From Verrucomicrobiales bacterium (GTDB taxonomy: Bacteria; Verrucomicrobiota; Verrucomicrobiia; Verrucomicrobiales; DEV007): a stretch of DNA of 29,602 nt. Every line of letters begins with the position of its first letter. The first letter of the stretch is position 1. Of this stretch, positions 1 through 8,253 are shown one piece after another. The translations under genes and the position numbers were made by a program. Location: the NCBI GenBank assembly GCA_013003335.1, contig JABDJT010000526.1, positions 1 through 29,602 of the forward strand, read 5' to 3'. The notes beneath the pieces were generated by a model. That model did no database searches and was not told where the DNA came from. It saw only the letters and a list, made by a program, of their open reading frames with translations.

Positions 1-1000
1 CTTCGATCCCATCGACGATTTTCACAGCCAGGATGTAATCGAGATACTCGGTCTTCCAATCCGCCTCCGAAGCGGGAATCACGCCTTCGACCCCGGCCAG
101 TTCGGCGAATTCTTCGTCACCGCGCAGTTCGACTTTCTTGGCATACAAATTGGATGCGATTTGCGGGGCAAACTCAGCCGCGACCGCCCGATCGATTAAG
201 AGAGTTTCCATCGCGTTGCAGACGCTCGGCTTCTGGATTTTTGCGTTCAGAACGATTGATTCAGCCATGTCGAGGTCGGCATCTTGATCGACGAAGACAT
301 GACAAATTCCGTCGTAGTGCTTGATCACCGGCATGCGGGCGAGGGAGACAACCGTTTCGATGAGACCGGCTCCGCCGCGCGGGATGATGAGATCGAGATA
401 CTGGTCCATCTCGGCCATGTGCTGGACGCTCTCGCGATCCGTGAAGGGAATGAGCTGGATGCTGTGAGCCGGCAGACCGGCTTCGGCTCCGCCTTTTTGA
501 AGGGCGTCGGCGATGGCTCGATTCGAGTGAATCGCTTCTTTCCCGCCCCGCAAAATCGTGGCATTGCCGGTTTTAAAACAAAGAACCGCGGCATCGGCGG
601 TGACATTGGGCCGGCTTTCAAAAATGATGCCGATCACGCCGATCGGGGTGCGTTTTTTCTGAATTCGAAGCCCGTTCGGGCGATCCCATTCGCGAATGAT
701 TTCGCCGGTGGGGTCGTGAAGTTCGGCTACGTCCCGAATCCCCTGCGCCACAGTTGAGAGCCGCTCCGTATCGAGCCGGAGCCGATCGTTCATGGCCGTG
801 GTAAGACCGTTTTCCTTGGCGGCGACAATGTCTTTGGCGTTTGCCTCCAAAATTTCAGACTCTGCGGCGACGAGCCCATCGGCCATCGCGATCAGAATCT
901 CATTTTTCTGATCGGTGGTGAGCTTGGCCAGCTCATGAGCAGCGGCACGGGCCTGTTTGCCCATTTGGAGGACCTGTTCTTTGATTTCGTCGGAAGTCAT
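1..1000 (-). CDS. proA: Gamma-glutamyl phosphate reductase (partial, C-terminus off the left edge)
   Basis: This enzyme performs the NADPH-dependent reduction of gamma-glutamyl phosphate to glutamate-5-semialdehyde, the second step of proline synthesis, in the cytoplasm. About 333 of the usual ~420 residues are visible, reading from ATG at 1000 (MTSDEIKEQV) to the window edge with no stop. Family signatures can be read: GVIGIIFESRPNVT, ILRGGKEA, LIIPRGGAGL and the catalytic cysteine in QKPSVCNAMETL. It lies 12 nt downstream of proB on the same strand, so the two are almost certainly co-transcribed. No clear Shine-Dalgarno precedes the ATG. The identification is secure; only the C-terminus is unseen. 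Confidence 0.95.
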   Translation of the reverse strand, partial: MTSDEIKEQVLQMGKQARAAAHELAKLTTDQKNEILIAMADGLVAAESEILEANAKDIVAAKENGLTTAMNDRLRLDTERLSTVAQGIRDVAELHDPTGEIIREWDRPNGLRIQKKRTPIGVIGIIFESRPNVTADAAVLCFKTGNATILRGGKEAIHSNRAIADALQKGGAEAGLPAHSIQLIPFTDRESVQHMAEMDQYLDLIIPRGGAGLIETVVSLARMPVIKHYDGICHVFVDQDADLDMAESIVLNAKIQKPSVCNAMETLLIDRAVAAEFAPQIASNLYAKKVELRGDEEFAELAGVEGVIPASEADWKTEYLDYILAVKIVDGIE

Positions 1001-1012
1001 TTTGAGAAATTT

Positions 1013-1804
1013 TCAGGCAAGGAGGACACGGGGCCGGAAGCGGGTGCCGATTCCTCCGCCGGAGACCAAGTCGGAGAGTTGATCGGGATTCCGCCCGGAA
1101 GCAATCACGGTTTCGATCCCCGCATCGACGGCGTTTTTGACGGCCTGCAATTTCGTGGCCATGCCGCCAACGGACAGTCTTCCCGATTCACCATCGGCAA
1201 AATCGAGAACGGTTTCGATGTCTTCCACTTCAGTGACGATATCGTTTGGATCATCTGAATCAGGCCGCCGCAATCCGGGAACAGAGGTGAGCATAATGAG
1301 CTGATCCGCGTCGATGAGGCGGGCGATGTCGGCGGAAAGCAGGTCGTTGTCGCCGACTTTCAATTCATACACGGCGACGGAGTCGTTTTCGTTGATGATC
1401 GGAATGACTTTCGGAAAATCGAGCAGGCGGGTCAGGGTGGTGTGCACGTTCACGCGTCGATCATCGGCATTCAGATCCTCGTGTGTGACCAGAAGCTGGG
1501 CGACCTTCAGGCTGTAATTGGAAAACTGGCTTTCGTAGACGTGCATCAGACGCGCCTGACCGGCCGCTGCGCAGGCCTGGAGCATACCGATGTCTTCCGG
1601 GCGGGCATCGAGTTGAAAGGTCGCGAGACCGGCTCCGACGGCACCGGAGGATACGACCAGGCATTCGTGTCCGGCCTTGTTCAGATCGGCGATCGCGTGG
1701 GTGAGACCGGCGATTCGGGCATGATGGAGATCGACGCCATCGTCCTGAGTGAGGACGTGTGTGCCGATCTTGATCACGATGCGTTTTTGGTCGGAAGAAT
1801 CCAT
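1013..1804 (-). CDS. proB: Glutamate 5-kinase, short form without PUA domain
   Basis: This enzyme phosphorylates glutamate to gamma-glutamyl phosphate, the first and normally feedback-regulated step of proline synthesis. The 263-residue protein is an amino-acid kinase fold: IKIGTHVLT at the N-terminus (Lys12), VSSGAVGAG near residue 52, PIINENDSVAV, GDNDLLSA and the GGMATKLQA segment near the C-terminus. E. coli ProB is about 367 residues and ends in a PUA domain. Here the protein stops right after the kinase domain, which is known for a subset of bacterial homologues. It is first in a two-gene operon with proA. The start at 1804 gives the expected N-terminus, though no strong ribosome-binding site is seen. 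Confidence 0.95.
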   Translation of the reverse strand: MDSSDQKRIVIKIGTHVLTQDDGVDLHHARIAGLTHAIADLNKAGHECLVVSSGAVGAGLATFQLDARPEDIGMLQACAAAGQARLMHVYESQFSNYSLKVAQLLVTHEDLNADDRRVNVHTTLTRLLDFPKVIPIINENDSVAVYELKVGDNDLLSADIARLIDADQLIMLTSVPGLRRPDSDDPNDIVTEVEDIETVLDFADGESGRLSVGGMATKLQAVKNAVDAGIETVIASGRNPDQLSDLVSGGGIGTRFRPRVLLA

Positions 1805-1891
1805 GCCGGGCGGACGATATTGCTTGCGAACAGGGGTGTAAAGGAACAGTTTACCGCTCGCAATCCGGGCGGCTATGCCCGGTTTGGGAAA

Positions 1892-1966
1892 GCGCCCGTA
1901 GTAAAATGGATATTACGTCGGTTTCCGGAACCGAAAGTGTAGGTTCGATTCCTACCGGGCGTACCA
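1892..1966 (+). tRNA. tRNA-Arg (anticodon CCG), CCA encoded
   Basis: A complete cloverleaf can be folded by eye. The acceptor stem is GCGCCCG with CGGGCGT (first pair G-U). The D-arm is GTAA/TTAC around an AATGGATA loop. The anticodon stem is TCGGT/ACCGA with loop TTCCGGA, so the anticodon is CCG and the tRNA reads CGG (Arg). The variable loop is 4 nt, and the T-arm is GTAGG/CCTAC with loop TTCGATT. The discriminator A (1963) is followed by a genomically encoded CCA (1964-1966). It is divergent from proB and convergent with the receiver gene ending at 2022. Confidence 0.95.
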
Positions 1967-1978
1967 CTTCGAGGGAGT

Positions 1979-1999
1979 CCCGAATCAGCTCACTTCGGG
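1979..1999. terminator. Possible hairpin between tRNA-Arg and the receiver gene
   Basis: A six-base perfect inverted repeat CCCGAA...TTCGGG with a 9-nt loop sits 13 nt downstream of the tRNA CCA and 22 nt beyond the stop of the convergent receiver gene. There is no T-run on either strand, so a terminator role is only suggested by position. Confidence 0.3.
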
Positions 2000-2021
2000 C
2001 CGGAGAATCCTGATTTACCAG

Positions 2022-2549
2022 TTAGCGGGACGATTTCCCGGCTGCCCGGATCGACACCCGGTTGGCTTCCGGAACGGAAAGATTCGAATCTGCTCCCGCT
2101 CGATTTCCGGCACCGGCGACCTGATCTTTCAGCAATTTCGCGATCACCTTCAACAGGCCGGGAAAATCGAAGGGCTTGGTCAGAAAGAGATCAGCGCCGG
2201 CAGCCAAAGCTGCTTTGCGCATTTCGTCGCTCGGGTTTCCCGAAGCCACGATGATCGGCACGTCCATTCCATGCTCATCCCGCAGGCGGCGGGTCGCTTC
2301 AATTCCATCCATCTCCGGCATCTCCACGTCGAGGAGAATCAGGTCGGGGCATGCTCCCACGGTCAACAAATCGAGAGCTTCCACGCCGTCACCGGCTTCG
2401 TGCGTCGCGTATCCCACGCGATGAAACAAACGCTTGAGCAGGAGCCGGTTCGCCGGCAAGTCATCCACCACGAGGATGGAGAACGAATTGGCGCTGTAGA
2501 AAGTGGATTGAGCTTTCGGTGGCAGCGTATGATGGCGCTGAGGAGTCAT
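2022..2549 (-). CDS. Stand-alone response regulator receiver (CheY-like) protein
   Basis: The protein receives a phosphoryl group from a histidine kinase that is not present in this window. Of 175 residues, about 23-145 form one REC domain. The acidic pair is Asp29-Asp30 (ILVVDD), the phospho-acceptor is Asp74 (LILLDVEMPEMDG), the switch Ser is 103 (IIVASGN) and the conserved Lys is 125 (LFLTKPFD). All residues needed for phosphorylation are present. The 20-residue N-terminal extension and the ~30-residue C-terminal tail look unstructured and there is no DNA-binding or enzymatic output domain. It is divergent from the Ser/Thr kinase pair. A functional link with them is possible but rests only on proximity. 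Confidence 0.9.
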   Translation of the reverse strand: MTPQRHHTLPPKAQSTFYSANSFSILVVDDLPANRLLLKRLFHRVGYATHEAGDGVEALDLLTVGACPDLILLDVEMPEMDGIEATRRLRDEHGMDVPIIVASGNPSDEMRKAALAAGADLFLTKPFDFPGLLKVIAKLLKDQVAGAGNRAGADSNLSVPEANRVSIRAAGKSSR

Positions 2550-2580
2550 GGTGTTGAGAGGTCTGAGGTTTCATACGGCG

Positions 2581-2666
2581 GTTCCTTTAGGAACACAAGT
2601 ATTTAATAGTTCTGAAACTATGGACGAACAACTGTTCAATTTTATTTGATAAAAATTCTGATTTTT
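2581..2666. promoter_or_regulatory. Cluster of four small perfect inverted repeats in the divergent spacer
   Basis: The AT-rich gap between the receiver gene (start 2549) and the first kinase (start 2828) holds four closely spaced perfect inverted repeats: 2581-2594 (GTTCC/GGAAC), 2606-2621 (ATAGTT/AACTAT), 2626-2637 (GAACA/TGTTC) and 2651-2666 (AAAAAT/ATTTTT). They lie in the 5' leader or promoter region of the receiver gene. They could be operators or leader-RNA hairpins. No convincing -35/-10 pair could be assigned. Confidence 0.35.
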
Positions 2667-2678
2667 ACGGTTTCGATC

Positions 2679-2726
2679 AAAAACGAATGAACAGGATTCG
2701 TTTGCCAAACCAACCCTTTTCGTTCG
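2679..2726 (-). repeat. Dispersed palindrome copy 1 (most diverged)
   Basis: This is a member of the family of eight imperfect palindromes found through the window. It is recognisable from AAAAACGAATGAACAGG on the left, GTTTGCCAAACCAACCC in the centre and CGTTCG on the right. The run of five A (five T on the minus strand) puts it in minus orientation relative to copy 2. It is the only copy lying between divergent gene starts rather than at a gene's 3' end, and it has the most mismatches between arms. Confidence 0.7.
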
Positions 2727-2763
2727 TGTCTGATCCCATTGGGCCGAAAAATCGATGGTGGTC

Positions 2764-2793
2764 ATCCGGAAAAAAAACGGGTAGTTTTCGGAT
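2764..2793. promoter_or_regulatory. Hairpin in the kinase leader
   Basis: The near-perfect inverted repeat ATCCGGAAAA / TTTTCGGAT (one bulged G) lies 35 nt upstream of the first kinase ATG. It may be a leader-RNA structure or an operator; nothing further supports either role. Confidence 0.25.
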
Positions 2794-2827
2794 CGCTCTC
2801 CGCTCTCTTTTTCTTTCGACCTCCTGA

Positions 2828-5017
2828 ATGTCTGATCGTTACCAAATCAAACAAACCCTCGGGCGCGGGGGGATGGGGGCTGTCTACCACGCCTTCGACA
2901 CGGTCATGAAACGGGATGTGGCGCTGAAGCGGCTGCTTCCGATCGAGGAAACCAACCTGAACGAGTCGGCGGATGAGTCGCTGAAACGCGAGGCCGCGGC
3001 GCTGGCCCGGTTTTCGCACCCGAATATCGTGACGATTTATGCCTTCGAAGAGGATGAAGACGGCCCGTATGTGGTGATGGAACTGGTCGACGGGGAAGAT
3101 TTAAAACAAATTGTCGATCGCGGAGCACTCGCGGTGGAGGATTTTATCGACCTGGCGGAGCAAACTCTCGATCCGCTGATCGCGGCGGGGCAATTGAACC
3201 TGCTGCACCGGGACATCAAGCCGGCCAACATCATGCTGAACTGGCTGGCGACGGGCAAATTTCAGGCGAAAATTCTCGATTTCGGGCTGGCAAAATTTTC
3301 GGAAAAGCCGCAGGCGCAAACACTGGATCAACAGGGGTTTTTCCTCGGTTCGATCGATTTTCTGACGCCGGAACAATTGCTTTGCCGCCCGCTGGATCAG
3401 CGTACTGACCTGTATTCGCTGGGTTGCGTGCTGTATTTTTGCCTGGCCCAAGAATCGCCCTTTCACGGGGATAATCCGGCCGATACCACGCAGCGGCACA
3501 TGCAGCACCTCTGCACGCGGATCAAGGATATCCGCGACGATATGCCTCAGCCGCTGGCGGACTGGCTGATGCGGATGATTTCGCGGCATCCCGAGAATCG
3601 GCCGGCTGATGCCCGGGCGGCACTCGAGGAATTCCAGGCGGCAAAAGCCGGAAAATCCCCCCTGCCGAAGCAGGCATCGGCTCAACAGACGGTCGTGACG
3701 ATTTCGGACAGCGGCGTTACGACGGATACGATTTCGCCCGTAAAAATGGAGGAAGAGGAGGAGATCCCGGTGGCCAGGTTGGTAAAAGAAGCCGACGGCG
3801 CTGCCACCGGGCCGACGGGGACAACTGGCCCAACCGGCCCGCGAATGATCCTGGTGGGTGAGAAAATGGAAGCACGGCCGCCCGGTCCTCGCAGTTCCAA
3901 GGCAACCGCGATGGATACACTGCCGGGCAATCAGGCCAAAACCCCGAAACCCGTCCTAATCGGACTCTGCGTTCTGCTGATCGGGGTCGTGATTGCCCTG
4001 ATCGCGGCGTTCTCCGGAAACGACGGGAAGCCTTCGAAAAACTCCAATTCGCCGGGCAAGAATGCGGTCGCAAAGTCGAAGTCCGACAAAGGAAAACAAA
4101 ACAAGGGGAAGGCGAAACAGGAGGCGACTTTCGAAAGGCTGAAGCCGAAATTCCCGCCCCTGCCGACTTCGCAGTTCAAAAATCCAGCGCAGGCCAAGCT
4201 CCCCGCGCTGTCCGATCCGGATGGTTCACCACCGGTCACGGAAGGTTTGTGGGGTCATTTTCGGGCCAATACCGGAGTGTTTCAGCCGGACTTGAAAACC
4301 CCGGCCAAGCCGGAAGACCGCATCGGGGGCTGGGCGAATCTCGCTCCCGGCGTTCCGGAATCGAGTGACCTGTTCCTCCACCCGGATGATTTCGAAGTGG
4401 TGAGCGTGCCGCAGTTCATCAAATCCACAAACCAGCCGCCATTTGCCGCTTCCGGCCTGAAACCGGACATCCCTCTGCTGAAGTTTGAGCAATCGGCTGT
4501 GCTCCGAATGCCGAATTGGAAAAACTACGAGAAAACGAAGCCTCTCGATTCGCTCAGTTTCGTGATTGCCGTTCGAGCCAAAAACCAGAGCGGACATTTC
4601 CTGAGACTGGATGCCAACCGCAAGGGCGGATTCATCCAGGCAAAACCCGGGAAAAACATGCTCGAAGTGCACGTGAATCACATCCCCGGCGGAAACAAAA
4701 AGCTGCAACTGCAGGTGCCGGAGGGGAAATTCGTGGTAATGAGTTACGTGCTCGATGGTCCCGGAAAAACTCACAACCTCCAGGCCCTGGGTGCAGGCGG
4801 GAAACGATATGGAAGCGCAGAAACTCAGCCGGTGAATTTTCCGCCCGTCAAACTTCGCCACTACCAGGTCGGCATGTATCACAATTTAAAGAGCCGGAAC
4901 AAACCGCCCCCCTTCTTCAACGGTCACATCGCGGAGTTGCTTCTCTTTTCAAAGGCGCTGACAAAATCCGAGCGGGAAAGTCTTGAGAAACACCTCGCAA
5001 ACCGCTATCTGAAATGA
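2828..5017 (+). CDS. Membrane-anchored Ser/Thr protein kinase with one LamG-like ectodomain
   Basis: This 729-residue protein is a receptor-like Hanks-type kinase. Residues ~5-275 are the kinase: glycine loop LGRGGMGAVY, ATP-binding Lys34 (VALKRL), catalytic loop HRDIKPAN with Asp129, DFG at 151-153, and TPEQ in place of APE followed by DLYSLGC. A charged, low-complexity linker follows, including collagen-like GPTGTTGPTGP at 328-338. One membrane helix lies at ~376-397, then a Lys-rich stretch, and a concanavalin/LamG-type domain occupies ~472-729, ending in LEKHLANRYLK. The inferred topology is kinase inside and lectin-like domain outside the inner membrane, so it may sense cell-surface or extracellular glycans. 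The ligand and targets are unknown. It is followed 12 nt later by a paralogue. The start is ATG 2828, where kinase homology begins at once. Confidence 0.9.
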   Translation: MSDRYQIKQTLGRGGMGAVYHAFDTVMKRDVALKRLLPIEETNLNESADESLKREAAALARFSHPNIVTIYAFEEDEDGPYVVMELVDGEDLKQIVDRGALAVEDFIDLAEQTLDPLIAAGQLNLLHRDIKPANIMLNWLATGKFQAKILDFGLAKFSEKPQAQTLDQQGFFLGSIDFLTPEQLLCRPLDQRTDLYSLGCVLYFCLAQESPFHGDNPADTTQRHMQHLCTRIKDIRDDMPQPLADWLMRMISRHPENRPADARAALEEFQAAKAGKSPLPKQASAQQTVVTISDSGVTTDTISPVKMEEEEEIPVARLVKEADGAATGPTGTTGPTGPRMILVGEKMEARPPGPRSSKATAMDTLPGNQAKTPKPVLIGLCVLLIGVVIALIAAFSGNDGKPSKNSNSPGKNAVAKSKSDKGKQNKGKAKQEATFERLKPKFPPLPTSQFKNPAQAKLPALSDPDGSPPVTEGLWGHFRANTGVFQPDLKTPAKPEDRIGGWANLAPGVPESSDLFLHPDDFEVVSVPQFIKSTNQPPFAASGLKPDIPLLKFEQSAVLRMPNWKNYEKTKPLDSLSFVIAVRAKNQSGHFLRLDANRKGGFIQAKPGKNMLEVHVNHIPGGNKKLQLQVPEGKFVVMSYVLDGPGKTHNLQALGAGGKRYGSAETQPVNFPPVKLRHYQVGMYHNLKSRNKPPPFFNGHIAELLLFSKALTKSERESLEKHLANRYLK

Positions 5018-5029
5018 GGTACAAACCAC

Positions 5030-8000
5030 ATGGCTGAGCGTTATACGATCAAAGGCAAACTGGGCCGCGGGGGAATAGGTGCTGTCTATCGTGGATTCGA
5101 CACGCAACTGGATCGGGAGGTGGCCATCAAGCGGCTCCTGCCGATCGAGGAAACCCACCTGAATGAGGCTGACGACGACAGCCTGAAACGGGAAGCCGGT
5201 GCCCTCGCGAAATTTCAGCATCCCAACGTGGTCACGATCTTCGGGTTCGAAGAAGATAACGAAGGCCCATTCGTGGTGACCGAACTGATTAAGGGCGAAA
5301 ACCTGAAGGCCACGATCGAAAAAGGCGCCCTCTCGGCTGAAGACTTCGAGGAATTTGTTTTGCAAACGCTGGATGCGCTGATCGCTGCCGAGCAGATGAA
5401 CCTGCTCCACCGGGATATCAAGCCGGCCAACCTGATGCTTTCGTTTCTGCCGTCGGGGAAATTCCAGGTAAAGGTTCTCGATTTCGGGCTCGCCAAGTTC
5501 AGCCAGAATCCCTCGACTCAGACCCTCGACCAGAAGGGGTCGTTTCTCGGCTCGATCGACTACATCGCACCGGAGCAGATCGATCGGAAACCGTTGGACC
5601 AGCGCACGGATTTGTATTCCCTCGGCTGCGTTTGCTATTTTGCAGTGACTCAGAAACCCCCGTTCGAAGGAGACACCCTGGCTGAAACGATGAAGAATCA
5701 TCTCAGCCACAAAGTGGTTCCGGTCGATCAGATTCGCCCCGATTTACCGGCACCCATCGCGGCCTGGATCATGCGAATGATCGCCCTGAAGCCGGAACAC
5801 AGGCCCTCCAGCGCTTCGGTGGCGATGAAGGAGTTTGAACAGGCCCGGGCCGGAGTTGCACCCGATGTTCCCGGCGGAATGGGAAAATCCGTCGACCAGT
5901 CGGGCCCCGTCGAGGTGACGCCGGCACCGGCTTTTGCGGAAGTCCCCCCGCCCCAAATCCAGACCCAGCCACAGCAGCCCATCACACGACCACAACAGCC
6001 GATTACGCAGTCGACCCATCCGCAAACGGCGAGCGTCGCCACCGGAGCCCAAACCAACACCGTCGGCCTGCCTCGAAGCACCATGGCTATCGACCTGGGT
6101 GGCTCGGCCACGGCTTCCCAGCCCCAACTTAAAAAATCCAGTCTGGCCATTCCCCTGATCGGCCTCGGCAGCGCTGCCGCACTCGCGATCGGGGTGATCA
6201 TCTACCTGTTTGGAGACCGCGACCGGGGAGATGCTGATGATCCGGGAGGAACCGGTCAAAATGGAAAATCCAACCCGGGAATTGTGGAGAACGGCAACCA
6301 GTCAAAAAAGGGTAACGGCTCAACAAAGAACAATTCAACCGGGGAGACCTCCCAGTTGCCCCAGCCCGGTAAAAATCCGCTGCCAAAGCCCGATGCGGGA
6401 ATTTCGGAAGCTCATCGTCCTCCCGTCATCGACGGCCTCATCGCCCAGTTCGCCGCCTCCGCAGCGACCTATCAGAACGATTTGAAATCGAATTCCGGAA
6501 TCGGATCCAAAGTTGGAGGATGGGCCAACCTCGTCCAGGACTCCAACAAAGGCCATTTTCTTGCGCACGTGAAACACGACATCAAGGGCGAACGCAGTCC
6601 CCGCCTGGTCCGGCTCGGTCCCATCCAGATTCCCGAGCTGAACGGGCCCCATGATCTCCTTTCCTTTTCCAGGGACTCTGCCCTCTCCATCGGGGGAAAC
6701 AATCCGCTCGGAGATTCCCTGACCGGTTCTTCACTCAGCTTCGTGATGGTCGTGAGAATCGATCCCGGCAGCAACGCCCAGATGATTCGATTCGGGGGAG
6801 ACAGTAAGAGCGGCCAATCCCTGAGCATCTCGACCCGGAAAAACGGTGTCCAGGCACTCATCAAGTACCCGGGCAATGAACGAAAATTACAGGCCGAAGT
6901 CCCCTCCCATCAATTCCAGGTTTTTACCTACGTCCGTGATGGGAAAACTCATCAACAAAAATCACTCGCAGCAGACGGGACCCGTCATGACTCCGGTCCC
7001 CAACCTTCCATCGAACAGAGCCTGACTTTAAAAAATTACACCGTTGGCGCCAGCAATCCCGAGGCAAAACAGGACAGTCTTTTCAGCGGTCATATCGCTG
7101 AAATCCTCGTCTTCAATCGCGCCCTCAACGAAGCCGAAATCACCAGCCTCGAGCAGCATCTCTCTTCCAAGTATCTGGCGGATTCCGGCACCGCCCCCCC
7201 CAAAATCACGGCTACGGAAAAGGGCAAAGGGACGAAGAAAGGAACTGCGAAGGACACGAGTCCCAATTCCGCGAATGCCAGCCCTCCCTCACCAGCCGAT
7301 AGAGACCGCACCGGCCCTTTTGGTGAAGATGCCGAACCGCGCGATTACGGCCGAAATCCCGGTTCCGGCGTCCAGCACAACATTCCCATTGCTCCCGCCA
7401 CAGCAAACCTGGTCGCTCACTTTTCCGCAGCTGCCTGGGTGTTTGGCGAAGGAATGATCTACGATGCACATCCCGCAGAAGAAATCCTCGCCTGGGGCAA
7501 CCTCGCGCCCGGTGCTGAGCCCTGGCATCTTCTTGAGGAAGACCGAAACAACAAGAAATCCGGCAATCCAATCTTCCAAACAGCTACCACCGAACAGTTC
7601 CCGGAACTCCGCAGCAGCATCCCCGTCATCCGGTTTGATCCATCTGATGTCATTTCCTCACGAAAGGGCAAGGACCGCACCGAAATTTTCACCACCAACG
7701 GACTGACGACCGTTTTCCTGCTCAGGCCGGACGACGATTCCGGGACGGATGGTCCATTCTTCAAAGCCGCCGTCCTCGATTCCGCGGGTGAGCGAAAAGA
7801 CAATTTTTTCAACGTTGTCAAAAGATCCAATCAGTATGCCACTTCTTCTCAGGACGGTGAGAAGTGGAACATCTCCAACGTCAACCGCGATGAAAGTGAC
7901 TTCGTCATCGTGTCTTCAGTCTGGAACGGAACCGATGGATTTGTTCAGACCTTCACACGCTCTCCGGACGGTAGAACCCGTGAAGGCAAGCAGACTCCCG

Positions 8001-8182
8001 CTCACAAAGGCAGCCACTCCTTCATTCGATACCAGGTCGGAAACGTTCCGTGGGACAGTGATCCGACGAAAACATTCGTCGGCGACATCGCCGAGATCCT
8101 GATCTACGACACCGCCCTCTCCACCACGCGGCGATCCGAAGTCGAACAATTCCTCGCCGACCGCTACTTCGCGCCGAAGTAA
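5030..8182 (+). CDS. Membrane-anchored Ser/Thr protein kinase with two LamG-like ectodomains
   Basis: A paralogue of the preceding kinase, 1050 residues long. The kinase domain is collinear with its neighbour: LGRGGIGAVY, Lys34 (VAIKRL), HRD with His127/Asp129, Asp151 of DFG, and a canonical APEQ. The linker at ~300-340 is Pro/Gln-rich. The membrane helix is at ~372-394. The outer part has a first LamG-like domain at ~467-715 (ends LEQHLSSKYL), a Lys/Ser/Pro-rich spacer to ~792, and a second at ~793-1050 (ends VEQFLADRYFAPK). Its ATG has a good ribosome-binding site (GAGGT, 9 nt upstream), and the 12-nt gap to the first kinase indicates one operon arising by tandem duplication. Activation by ligand binding outside is inference from architecture. 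Confidence 0.9.
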   Translation: MAERYTIKGKLGRGGIGAVYRGFDTQLDREVAIKRLLPIEETHLNEADDDSLKREAGALAKFQHPNVVTIFGFEEDNEGPFVVTELIKGENLKATIEKGALSAEDFEEFVLQTLDALIAAEQMNLLHRDIKPANLMLSFLPSGKFQVKVLDFGLAKFSQNPSTQTLDQKGSFLGSIDYIAPEQIDRKPLDQRTDLYSLGCVCYFAVTQKPPFEGDTLAETMKNHLSHKVVPVDQIRPDLPAPIAAWIMRMIALKPEHRPSSASVAMKEFEQARAGVAPDVPGGMGKSVDQSGPVEVTPAPAFAEVPPPQIQTQPQQPITRPQQPITQSTHPQTASVATGAQTNTVGLPRSTMAIDLGGSATASQPQLKKSSLAIPLIGLGSAAALAIGVIIYLFGDRDRGDADDPGGTGQNGKSNPGIVENGNQSKKGNGSTKNNSTGETSQLPQPGKNPLPKPDAGISEAHRPPVIDGLIAQFAASAATYQNDLKSNSGIGSKVGGWANLVQDSNKGHFLAHVKHDIKGERSPRLVRLGPIQIPELNGPHDLLSFSRDSALSIGGNNPLGDSLTGSSLSFVMVVRIDPGSNAQMIRFGGDSKSGQSLSISTRKNGVQALIKYPGNERKLQAEVPSHQFQVFTYVRDGKTHQQKSLAADGTRHDSGPQPSIEQSLTLKNYTVGASNPEAKQDSLFSGHIAEILVFNRALNEAEITSLEQHLSSKYLADSGTAPPKITATEKGKGTKKGTAKDTSPNSANASPPSPADRDRTGPFGEDAEPRDYGRNPGSGVQHNIPIAPATANLVAHFSAAAWVFGEGMIYDAHPAEEILAWGNLAPGAEPWHLLEEDRNNKKSGNPIFQTATTEQFPELRSSIPVIRFDPSDVISSRKGKDRTEIFTTNGLTTVFLLRPDDDSGTDGPFFKAAVLDSAGERKDNFFNVVKRSNQYATSSQDGEKWNISNVNRDESDFVIVSSVWNGTDGFVQTFTRSPDGRTREGKQTPAHKGSHSFIRYQVGNVPWDSDPTKTFVGDIAEILIYDTALSTTRRSEVEQFLADRYFAPK

Positions 8183-8194
8183 AAGCGGCGCGGC

Positions 8195-8243
8195 ACGAAC
8201 CAACAGGGTCTGTTTGGCAAACCAACCCTGTTGATTCGTTTTT
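8195..8243 (+). repeat. Dispersed palindrome copy 2 (type copy)
   Basis: The left arm ACGAACCAACAGGGT pairs with the right arm ACCCTGTTGATTCGT around GTTTGGCAAAC, followed by TTTTT. It starts 12 nt after the second kinase stop and ends 10 nt before the next gene. Stem plus T-run look like an intrinsic terminator for the kinase operon. I use it to define plus orientation for the family. Confidence 0.8.
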
Positions 8244-8253
8244 CGTCAAAATC

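Noticed and set aside
2571..2765. A 64-codon minus-strand frame in the divergent spacer.
   Set aside because: It runs through the hairpin cluster and palindrome copy 1, and has no ribosome-binding site or recognisable features.
4949..5710. A 253-codon minus-strand frame opposite the second kinase start, similar to another minus frame at 3101-3685.
   Set aside because: The two frames resemble each other only because they are antisense to paralogous kinase domains.
2022..8182. A complete two-component or phosphorelay system.
   Set aside because: Only a receiver domain is present; there is no histidine kinase or phosphotransfer domain in the window.
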